Shown: positions 1 to 5,362 of the stretch, one piece after another
Layout: each line of letters starts with the position of its first letter
Numbering within the stretch: position 1 is the stretch's first letter
Origin: Caldilinea sp.
GTDB lineage: Bacteria; Chloroflexota; Anaerolineae; Caldilineales; Caldilineaceae
NCBI GenBank assembly: GCA_026389955.1
Contig: JAPLGY010000275.1
Location: forward strand, 1-6,322
DNA: 6,322 nucleotides
Direction of reading: 5' to 3'
Translations under genes and position numbers: made by a program
Notes under the pieces: model-generated
What the model was told of the DNA's origin: nothing
The model's input: the letters and a program-made list of their open reading frames with translations, nothing else
The model's database searches: none

Positions 1-274
1 GGCTTTGGCCAATAAAATGCTGCAAATTGCGCACATTTTTGTTCGAGTCCAGGGCAATCCGCTCACTTGTCTTACGCTGTGCATCGCCCAACAAACCCTT
101 CAAATAGACTTCACCCCACACAAATTGTTCGCAACGATGAAACGCAGGCGCCAAAAGTTCGAAATACGTCTCCAATTCTCCTACAAACTGCTCTACATCG
201 TGCTCGCTCAGATTGCATTCTGGCGCAGGGCAAGTTTCGCTTATCAGAAATCCGGGTACAATTCTCTTCGTCAT
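1..274 (-). CDS. Partial transposase, IS701-like DDE family (N-terminal 91 residues)
   Basis: An open frame begins with ATG at 274 and runs leftward off the window edge with no stop, giving 91 complete codons. The visible part reads like the N-terminal region of IS701-type DDE transposases. A helical segment near residues 27-47 (EQFVGELETYFELLAPAFHR) leads into GEVYLKGLLGD (about 54-64). Then come QRKTSERIALD (about 66-76) and NVRNLQHFIGQS (about 80-91), which match the family's pattern of a 'YLxGLL..RK..E.IAL' stretch followed by 'NVRxLQxFIxQSPW'. The catalytic DDE residues would lie further on and are not visible. The start is well supported: AAGGAGA at 282-288 sits seven bases upstream, and a promoter lies at 363-391. 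The product would cut and rejoin the ends of its own element. The assignment rests on recalled family motifs; the superfamily is likely and the exact IS family less sure. Confidence 0.72.
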   Translation of the reverse strand, partial: MTKRIVPGFLISETCPAPECNLSEHDVEQFVGELETYFELLAPAFHRCEQFVWGEVYLKGLLGDAQRKTSERIALDSNKNVRNLQHFIGQS

Positions 275-281
275 GGTATTG

Positions 282-288
282 TCTCCTT
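282..288 (-). promoter_or_regulatory. Ribosome-binding site of the transposase gene
   Basis: AAGGAGA on the minus strand lies seven bases (CAATACC) before the ATG at 274. This near-consensus Shine-Dalgarno sequence fixes the start codon of the partial transposase. Confidence 0.7.
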
Positions 289-362
289 TTCACTGGATAT
301 GCGTTGGAGAACAATATCATGACTTCTTGGCCATCCAGCTTACCGAATCGCGACCTTGTGCT

Positions 363-391
363 GTAATACTAATGGGCCTTCATTTTGTCAA
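363..391 (-). promoter_or_regulatory. Predicted sigma-70-type promoter of the transposase gene
   Basis: On the minus strand a perfect TTGACA -35 box (386-391) is followed, after a 17-base spacer, by TATTAC (363-368), which matches the TATAAT -10 consensus at four of six positions. Transcription would begin near 356, leaving a leader of about 80 bases before the ATG at 274. The hexamers and spacing are seen directly; activity is inferred. Confidence 0.5.
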
Positions 392-626
392 ATAAACCCT
401 GCATCCCAAGACAGACTGCGCAGATGCCTCAGACGTACCGCCTGCTCCAGGTATTTGTAAATTCCGGTTGTCAAATGGCTCTTGCTGGATGCCGATCACA
501 ATCGTGTCATCCTGGAGGTAGCCTTCATGCAGGATGTGCTGACTTGTCCCAGCCGTGACCTGGCGGCAGCGATCAGGTGTGCAGACAACGGGCCTTCGTG
601 GAACAGCTTCCCTTGGCGGCCCCCCT
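392..626. other. Region without an intact gene; possible frame-broken plus-strand remnant
   Basis: No intact coding frame with a credible start is seen here. On the plus strand, three successive frames each carry a protein-like stretch: MPQTYRLLQVFVNSG from 424, then VVKWLLLDADHNRVILEV and onward to DLAAAI (about 467-574), then QRAFVEQLPLAAPLHLP in a third frame from about 588. The third frame ends at TGA 652-654, inside the terminator palindrome. Joined by two frameshifts they could be the end of a decayed gene convergent with the operon and cut off on its left by the insertion sequence. I do not recognise a family with confidence, and chance open frames in GC-rich DNA remain a serious alternative. 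A minus-strand frame is also open through much of this stretch but has no convincing start. Confidence 0.25.
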
Positions 627-684
627 GCACCTGCCCTGCAAAGAAGGCCGCTGATCTCAGCGGCCTTCTTTGCAGGGCAGGTGC
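627..684 (-). terminator. Intrinsic terminator: perfect 28-bp inverted repeat after the operon
   Basis: Arms 627-654 and 657-684 are perfectly complementary over 28 bp around a two-base centre; a real RNA hairpin would open a few central pairs to make the loop. On the minus strand the first base of the palindrome directly follows the TAA stop (685-687) of the pentapeptide-repeat gene. The inner part has terminator form: an A-rich left flank (CAAAGAA), the GC-rich core GGCCGCTGA/TCAGCGGCC, then TTCTTT, with the pairing extended outward by CTGCCCTGC/GCAGGGCAG. No uninterrupted T-run follows the full stem on either strand, so termination would use the T-rich segment within it. The symmetry would let it act in both directions. 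Confidence 0.8.
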
Positions 685-2031
685 TTATTCCATCCCGCTG
701 TCCGTCTGCCGGGCACCGCGCAGATCGGCCCCCTGCAGCCGGGCACCGGTCAAATCGGCGCCGCGCAGGTCTGTCTCCTGTAGATTGGCTCCCCGCAGGT
801 CCGCCCCGATCAAAAGCGCACCGCGCAGGTCGCTGTTGTGCAGATCCGCCCCCGCAAGATCGACGCCCGACAGATCGACCGCTCTGAGGTCAGCCCAGCT
901 CAACCGCACACCGGCCAGCTGTCGCCCAGCCCCCCCGCGGGCCAACAACTCCACCACCAGCCGCTGCTGTTCAGCCATCTGGGTGGACCCATCCACGAGC
1001 ACCCCGCGCAAATCAGCCAGCCGCAGGTCCGCCAGCTGCAAATTTGCCCCGCGCAGATCGGCCCCCACCAGTGATGCCTCCTGCAGCGCAACGTGACGGC
1101 CATCCACATCGCGCAGATCGGCCCCATCCAGCCTCGCATAACGCAAATCGGCGTCGCGCAGCACCGCACGCGCCAGGACCGCATTGGAGAGATCCGCCTC
1201 CCGCAAATAGACCCCCTCCAGCCAGGCATCCGACAGATCTACCCCGACCAGCTGCTGCCGACGGTCGATGGTGTTGGCCACTTGCCAGACCTGACGCCAT
1301 CTGCTGTCCAGTCGGGTCGTCTCGTCCACAACAGCCTGCTGCAGACGCGCCAACGCCAGGTTGGCACCAGAAAGATCGGCTCCTTGCAGCAAACTGTTGC
1401 GCAGGTCGGCGCCAGAAAGGTCCGCACCCGCCAGCCGAGCCTCTCGCAGATTCGCATTACGCAGATCAGCGCCCGCCAGGCGGTGGGTCTGCCCCGGCCG
1501 GTTGAGAACCTGCCAGACCACGCGCCACTTGGCATCGATCTGCGTCTGCTCGGTCACTACGGCCCCCCGCAGCCCAGCATGCTGCAAGGTCGCCGCAGTC
1601 AGATCGGCGCCGTCGAAGAGGGCACCGGCAAAGTCGGCACCGTCCAGACGCGCGCCCCGCAGCGTGGCCCCCGTAAAATCCGCGTCTCGGCCATCCGCCC
1701 GATGCAGCGAAGCAGCAGTCAGATCCGCGTCGTTGAAACGAGCCTTCGCCAGCGAGGCGTCTGCCAGATTGGCAAAAGCCAAATTAGCCCGGCTGGCATC
1801 AACCCCCTCCAAAAATGCCCGGCTGAGGTTGGCATCGCGTAAATCGGCCCCGCGCAAAACAAGCCCGCTCAGGTTGCCGTTGCGGAAATCCTGGCCACGG
1901 CAGGCGGGAGGGCAAGTGGCAAACCAATTTTTGCCCACAAAGCCCCAGAAAAAAAAGACCAGCACAGTCAGCAGAGGCAGCGCAATCACCAACAGCAGGT
2001 AGGCGCGCTCGCTACGTTGGCGAACAGTCAC
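685..2031 (-). CDS. Membrane-anchored pentapeptide-repeat protein
   Basis: This 448-residue protein is built mostly of A(D/N)LXX pentapeptide repeats, which fold into a right-handed quadrilateral beta-helix. A short basic N-terminus (RQRSER) precedes one hydrophobic helix at about 11-33. A CPPAC motif (40-44) follows, then four repeat blocks at roughly 48-158, 185-234, 260-344 and 370-440. The blocks are separated by three related non-repeat inserts of about 25 residues, two of them carrying a WR-x-VWQV core. The positive-inside rule suggests the solenoid faces outside, though this is inference. No enzyme motif is present and the function is unknown; the repeats suggest a protein-binding scaffold. 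The chosen start is GTG at 2031, whose GTGA overlaps the TGA of the upstream ATPase gene by four bases, implying translational coupling. An in-frame GTG at 2067 would add 12 residues. The SD signals are weak for both starts. It is the last gene of the importer operon. Confidence 0.88.
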   Translation of the reverse strand: MTVRQRSERAYLLLVIALPLLTVLVFFFWGFVGKNWFATCPPACRGQDFRNGNLSGLVLRGADLRDANLSRAFLEGVDASRANLAFANLADASLAKARFNDADLTAASLHRADGRDADFTGATLRGARLDGADFAGALFDGADLTAATLQHAGLRGAVVTEQTQIDAKWRVVWQVLNRPGQTHRLAGADLRNANLREARLAGADLSGADLRNSLLQGADLSGANLALARLQQAVVDETTRLDSRWRQVWQVANTIDRRQQLVGVDLSDAWLEGVYLREADLSNAVLARAVLRDADLRYARLDGADLRDVDGRHVALQEASLVGADLRGANLQLADLRLADLRGVLVDGSTQMAEQQRLVVELLARGGAGRQLAGVRLSWADLRAVDLSGVDLAGADLHNSDLRGALLIGADLRGANLQETDLRGADLTGARLQGADLRGARQTDSGME

Positions 2032-3032
2032 CGGCTCTTGACAGCCTCTGGGGCATACAAATAGCACGAGGCCTCATGCCCGGAATCGCCGACCGTGTAG
2101 AGAGGCGGCGCCTTTTCCAGACAGCGGTCCATGCGGTGAAGACAACGCCCATAAAAACGGCAGCCGCTGGCAATGTTCGAGCGCATCTGCTCATCGTCCT
2201 GGGTCGAAACTTCTTCGCCGCCCCATTTGACGCTCGGGTCAGGAACCGGAATCGAATTGATCAACAGCTGCACATAAGGATGTTTGGGATTTTCAATCAC
2301 TTTGACCGTGCTGCCCCGCTCGGCCACAGAACCCTGATAGAGCAGATGAATTTTATCGCCGATCTGGTAGGCGGTCGACAGATCGTGGGTGATGTACAAA
2401 AACGAGATGTTGTGCTGGTCACGCAGCCGCAGCATGATGTCGAGAATCATGGCGCGCAACGAAGCATCCACCATCGAAACCGGCTCGTCGGCGACGATCA
2501 GGCGCGGTTTGAGCATATAGGCGCGCGCCACCATCATGCGCTGGCGTTGGCCACCGCTGAGTTGATGCGGATACTTTTCCAACACTTCTTCCCCACGCAT
2601 CCCCACCACGTTGAGCGCCTCTTCGATCATGTCACGCCCTGCACTCTTGGAACGCGCCAGCTTAAAATTGCCGAGCACCATGTCGAAGATGTGTTTGACC
2701 CGGTAGAAAGGATTGTAGACCGCGTACGGGTCTTGGAAGACCGCCTGCACCTCACGACGGTACTCAAAGAGCTGGGCCCGGTCCATCGTGTTGACGTCGA
2801 CCCCTTTGTAGCGCACCTGGCCACTGCTGATCTTGACGAACCCCAGCACCAGATTGGCCAGGGTGGTCTTGCCGCTGCCGCTCTCGCCAGCAATGGTGGT
2901 GATCGTCGCCGGCTTGGCGTCGATTGTCAGGTTGAAATCTTGCAGGGCGACCGTGGTCTTGCCACGATGCAAAAAGCCAGTGCCACCGTACACTTTGGTC
3001 GCATTTTGGATTTCGAGCAATGGTTCAGCCAT
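2028..3032 (-). CDS. Oligopeptide/dipeptide ABC importer ATPase, OppF/DppF type
   Basis: This is the second nucleotide-binding subunit of the importer; it hydrolyses ATP on the cytoplasmic face to drive DppBC. Numbering from MAEPLLE (334 residues), the motifs are Walker A GESGSGKT at 49-56, Q-loop glutamine at 100 (VFQDPY), signature LSGGQRQR at 158-165, Walker B LIVADE with catalytic Glu183, D-loop Asp189 (VSMVDAS) and switch His216 (ITHD). The C-terminal oligopeptide-type extension starts at HPYVQLL (251) and holds four cysteines at 291, 297, 304 and 323 (C-X5-C-X6-C-X18-C), the pattern tied to an iron-sulfur cluster in some OppD-like proteins. The full motif set argues for an active ATPase. 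I prefer ATG 3032, which has GGAA six bases upstream. ATG 3044 adds only four residues (MEFR), lacks a clear SD and directly follows an in-frame stop. The stop overlaps the pentapeptide gene as GTGA. The substrate cannot be read from the ATPase. Confidence 0.93.
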   Translation of the reverse strand: MAEPLLEIQNATKVYGGTGFLHRGKTTVALQDFNLTIDAKPATITTIAGESGSGKTTLANLVLGFVKISSGQVRYKGVDVNTMDRAQLFEYRREVQAVFQDPYAVYNPFYRVKHIFDMVLGNFKLARSKSAGRDMIEEALNVVGMRGEEVLEKYPHQLSGGQRQRMMVARAYMLKPRLIVADEPVSMVDASLRAMILDIMLRLRDQHNISFLYITHDLSTAYQIGDKIHLLYQGSVAERGSTVKVIENPKHPYVQLLINSIPVPDPSVKWGGEEVSTQDDEQMRSNIASGCRFYGRCLHRMDRCLEKAPPLYTVGDSGHEASCYLYAPEAVKSR

Positions 3033-3073
3033 TCGGAATTCCATTCAGAACAGCGGTCAGCCAGAAAGGCTCT

Positions 3074-3088
3074 CATCGACAGCCTCCT
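3074..3088 (-). promoter_or_regulatory. Strong Shine-Dalgarno plus ATG, out of frame with the ATPase gene
   Basis: The gap between the two ATPase genes contains a perfect AGGAGG (3083-3088) followed after six bases (CTGTCG) by ATG (3074-3076). This is the strongest initiation signal in the operon, yet the ATG is not in the frame of the OppF-type ATPase. It opens a 49-codon frame ending at TGA 2927-2929, inside the ATPase gene. That frame (starting MRAFLADRCSEW) has no recognisable domain. It may be a regulatory upstream ORF that loads ribosomes near the ATPase start, or the ATPase's former start displaced by a frameshift. Confidence 0.45.
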
Positions 3089-3105
3089 GGCCGGCCACTC
3101 AGGGA

Positions 3106-4110
3106 TTACTCATAAAGATGGCAGGCTACGTAATGTTCTGGCTTGAGCAGACGCAGAGGGGGCTTGTCAACCCGACAGACATCCATCACTTTGGCACAGC
3201 GCCCCTGAAAAATACACCCCGGCGGCGGGTTGCGCAGGTCATGGGTCAACCCCTCGGTCAGCCGCAGCGGCTTGCGTTCTTTGATCGAGGGGATCGATTC
3301 GATCAGCAGTTGTGTGTAAGGGTGGAGCGGTTCGTCGAAGATGTTGGCCACCGGTGCGACCTCCACCATGTGGCCGGCATACATCACCGCAATGCGGTCG
3401 ACCAGCTGCGCCTGCAGCCCCATGTCGTGGCCGATCAAAATCATCGAGACGTTCATGCGCTCTTTGACATCGAGCAGGGTCTGGCCAACCACCCGTTGCA
3501 CCACCACCTCCAGCGCGCTGGTCGGCTCGTCGGCGCTGATCAGAGACGGATTCAACGAGATCGCCATGGCGATACAGACACGCTGCTTCATGCCACCGCT
3601 CAACTCGTGCGGATACATGTCGTAGATGCGGCTGGGCAACCCGACCATCGTCAACAGATCCAAAATGCGCTGTTTGAGCTTGTCTTTGGACTGGCGGCCT
3701 TCGTGCGTCTCGATCGCCTCCGCCAGCTGGGTGTGGATCCGCATGACCGGGTTGAGCGAGTTCATCGCTCCCTGCGGGATCAACGCCAGCGTGTTCCACC
3801 GCACCTCACGCAGCGCACTTTCGTTGAGCACCACCAGATCGGTGTCGTCTAGCAAAATTTGACCGCCGACAATCCGGCCAGGAGGCTGCACCATCCGCAA
3901 AATCGCCATCGCCGTCGTCGTCTTGCCACAGCCCGACTCGCCGACCAGGCCAAGAATTTCCCCTTTGTAGACATGAAAGCTGACATCGTCGACGGCACGC
4001 ACATTGCCGGTCGGTGTCCCATAGTAGACCTTCAGATTCTTGACTTCGAGCGTAATCTCGCGGCCGACAGCGCTCTTGGCCACCTTGTTGCGTTCCAGTT
4101 GAACACTCAT
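3106..4110 (-). CDS. Oligopeptide/dipeptide ABC importer ATPase, OppD/DppD type
   Basis: This 334-residue nucleotide-binding subunit pairs with the OppF-type ATPase to power the importer. Visible motifs are Walker A GESGCGKT (57-64), Q-loop Gln113 within ALIPQGAMNSLNP, signature LSGGMKQR (170-177), Walker B LISADE with catalytic Glu195, and switch His228 (IGHD). The D-loop reads SALE (Glu201) where the family normally has SALD. The C-terminal oligopeptide extension begins at HPYTQLL (263) and has cysteines 299, 305, 312 and 330 in a C-X5-C-X6-C-X17-C pattern, a candidate iron-sulfur site. ATG 4110 is well supported: GGAAGG ends seven bases upstream and the start overlaps the dppC-type stop as ATGA, indicating translational coupling. 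Length and domain order are normal for the family. Peptide is the default substrate of this class, but nickel or oligosaccharides are transported by relatives, so specificity stays open. Confidence 0.95.
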   Translation of the reverse strand: MSVQLERNKVAKSAVGREITLEVKNLKVYYGTPTGNVRAVDDVSFHVYKGEILGLVGESGCGKTTTAMAILRMVQPPGRIVGGQILLDDTDLVVLNESALREVRWNTLALIPQGAMNSLNPVMRIHTQLAEAIETHEGRQSKDKLKQRILDLLTMVGLPSRIYDMYPHELSGGMKQRVCIAMAISLNPSLISADEPTSALEVVVQRVVGQTLLDVKERMNVSMILIGHDMGLQAQLVDRIAVMYAGHMVEVAPVANIFDEPLHPYTQLLIESIPSIKERKPLRLTEGLTHDLRNPPPGCIFQGRCAKVMDVCRVDKPPLRLLKPEHYVACHLYE

Positions 4111-5360
4111 GCAGTCACCTTCCGTCCGCGCAGCCGTGGATTGGCAATTTCATCGAGACCGACCGTCATCAAAAAGAGCCCCGAAAAGACAACGATCAAA
4201 GCAGCGATCGGAATGCCCCACCACCACCACATCCCACGCAGCACAGCCGCTGCACTGATCGCATAGTAGATCGTCATTCCCAAGGTTGGAATTCGCGTCG
4301 GCCCCAACCCCAGCACTTCCAGGCTGGTGGCCGCCAGAATCGCAGCCGAGACATTGCCGGTGTAGCTGGCCGCAATATAGGGCAGCATATTGGGCATCAT
4401 CTCCCCAAACATGATCGAAAACGAACTGGCCCCCGAAATTCTCGCCATCTGAACATACCCACGCTCCCGCATGCTCAGCACCTGGGCACGGATCAGGCGG
4501 GTCGGACCAGGCCACAAAAACGCCGCCAGCAGCACAGCCATGTTCTCCACTTGCAGCACTTTGACATAGGCGCCGATCACAATCAGCACAGCCAGCACCG
4601 GGATCACGATGATGGCGTCCGACAACGTACGGATCACTGCATCGGCCCAGCCGCCCAGATACCCGGCTGTAAAGCCAAGCAACACACCGGCCAGCATGCC
4701 CAACGTCGCAGCAATCAGCCCGATCCGCAGCGAACGCGGCGCTCCAACCACCAACACGGCCAGCATATCCCGCCCACTGCTCTCGGTGCCCAACGGATGA
4801 TCCCAGGTCGGCGTGCCAAACCGGGCATAGGCTGCAGCCCCGGTCGCACGGCGGACCGGCTGTGGCGCTTCCCCTGTCTCCCCCTCCTCTGTCGTCGAGC
4901 TCTGGGCGGCCAGCGGGTTTCCCCCTGTCATCGAGGCAGACGGGGTCTTGGCGGCCAGCGGGTTTCCCCCCGTGATCGAAGCCGCCGGGGCCTGGGCAGC
5001 CAGCGGGTTCCCCCCTGTGATCGAAGCCGACGGGGTCTGGGCAGCGGTTGTCGCAGACACACCACTGGGCGTCGCCCGATCGCGCAACGACTCCACCTGC
5101 TGCACAATGGGCTTGTCTGTCTCGGAATCGAAGCCAGGGGCCCACGGCGGGGGCAGGTTGAGGGGGGAAGAGGCGGGGTAGGACAACCGCTCCTCCCAGA
5201 AGAGCGGCCCCACCACCCCGAGCAAAATCACCGAAAGCACCATCGCAAGCCCGATCAAAAACTTTGGATTCAGCCACGGCGAGTCCCAACGGTTCAGTTT
5301 AGACTGCCTGCGGAGCTGCATCGTCGCCCCAGCCGGGGCCCTCCGCTCAGCTGTCGTCAT
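4107..5360 (-). CDS. Oligopeptide/dipeptide ABC importer permease, DppC type, with expanded repeat loop
   Basis: This 417-residue inner-membrane subunit forms the channel with the DppB-type permease. The first membrane helix is at about 34-55. The conserved family motif HPLGTESSGRD follows only at about 188-198, then come five hydrophobic segments. The ATPase-contacting EAA loop is near 300-325 (YVQMARISGASS...MMPN), and the C-terminus is the typical WWWWGIP ... NPRLRGRK. Usual length is about 280-320 residues. The excess lies in the loop after helix 1, predicted to be outside the membrane, which contains three 15-residue repeats (109-153) and an acidic, Pro/Thr/Ser-rich linker. The ATG at 5360 is preferred because GAGG lies six bases upstream and the ATG begins two bases after the dppB-type TGA. 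A TTG at 5366 overlapping that stop would add two residues. The 3' end overlaps the OppD-type ATPase by four bases. Confidence 0.93.
   Translation of the reverse strand: MTTAERRAPAGATMQLRRQSKLNRWDSPWLNPKFLIGLAMVLSVILLGVVGPLFWEERLSYPASSPLNLPPPWAPGFDSETDKPIVQQVESLRDRATPSGVSATTAAQTPSASITGGNPLAAQAPAASITGGNPLAAKTPSASMTGGNPLAAQSSTTEEGETGEAPQPVRRATGAAAYARFGTPTWDHPLGTESSGRDMLAVLVVGAPRSLRIGLIAATLGMLAGVLLGFTAGYLGGWADAVIRTLSDAIIVIPVLAVLIVIGAYVKVLQVENMAVLLAAFLWPGPTRLIRAQVLSMRERGYVQMARISGASSFSIMFGEMMPNMLPYIAASYTGNVSAAILAATSLEVLGLGPTRIPTLGMTIYYAISAAAVLRGMWWWWGIPIAALIVVFSGLFLMTVGLDEIANPRLRGRKVTA
4902..5036 (-). repeat. Three tandem 45-bp repeats inside the DppC-type permease gene
   Basis: Units at 4902-4946, 4947-4991 and 4992-5036 are near-identical in frame and encode TPSASITGGNPLAAQ, APAASITGGNPLAAK and TPSASMTGGNPLAAQ. 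The following bases at 5037-5049 begin like a fourth, decayed unit. Most differences between copies are at third positions or conservative. The array lies in the predicted extracytoplasmic loop between the first membrane helix and the HPLGT motif, and its copy number is likely to vary by slippage or recombination. Confidence 0.9.
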
Positions 5361-5362
5361 GG

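Larger units (their letters stand above)
1..391 (-). mobile_element. End of an insertion sequence (IS701-like), partial
   Basis: This segment contains the start of the transposase gene, its leader and its promoter, so it is probably one end of an insertion sequence whose remainder lies left of the window. It is visibly less GC-rich than the operon to its right. The right boundary given here is simply the outer edge of the promoter. The true terminal inverted repeat and target-site duplication cannot be identified because the other end is absent, so the boundary could lie anywhere from about 360 to 430 or somewhat further. Confidence 0.45.

Noticed and set aside
5..322. Plus-strand open frame of 105 codons at the left edge
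   Set aside because: It lies opposite the partial transposase, which has a Shine-Dalgarno, promoter and family motifs; the plus-strand product has none.
470..475. TTGACA-like -35 box on the minus strand near 470-475
   Set aside because: No acceptable -10 hexamer lies 16-18 bases downstream on that strand, unlike the pair at 363-391.
1093..1842. Plus-strand open frames opposite the pentapeptide-repeat gene (also 482-1096 and 1361-2002)
   Set aside because: Their repetitive Arg/Ser/Ala/Pro or Gln/Ile/Arg/Pro composition mirrors the 15-base period of the pentapeptide codons on the other strand.
690..1900. Short-period repetition that might suggest a satellite or CRISPR array
   Set aside because: The period is 15 bases, in frame and variable, explained by pentapeptide repeats; there are no constant repeats with unique spacers.
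1897..2031. Lipoprotein signal at the N-terminus of the pentapeptide protein
   Set aside because: The first cysteine is at residue 40, preceded by WFAT rather than a lipobox and too far beyond the hydrophobic core.
2076..3146. Long plus-strand open frame of 356 codons opposite the OppF-type ATPase
   Set aside because: It is antisense to a gene with every ABC motif intact; its translation is rich in His/Arg/Gln with no domain, as expected of a GC-rich shadow frame.
2833..3852. Plus-strand open frame of 339 codons spanning both ATPase genes
   Set aside because: It crosses two real minus-strand genes and the gap between them and shows no motif or ribosome-binding site.
4150..5289. Minus-strand open frame of 379 codons in a second frame of the DppC-type gene
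   Set aside because: The overlapping frame has the membrane helices, HPLGT and EAA motifs; this one gives a Gly/Cys/Asp/Arg-rich product with no recognisable fold.
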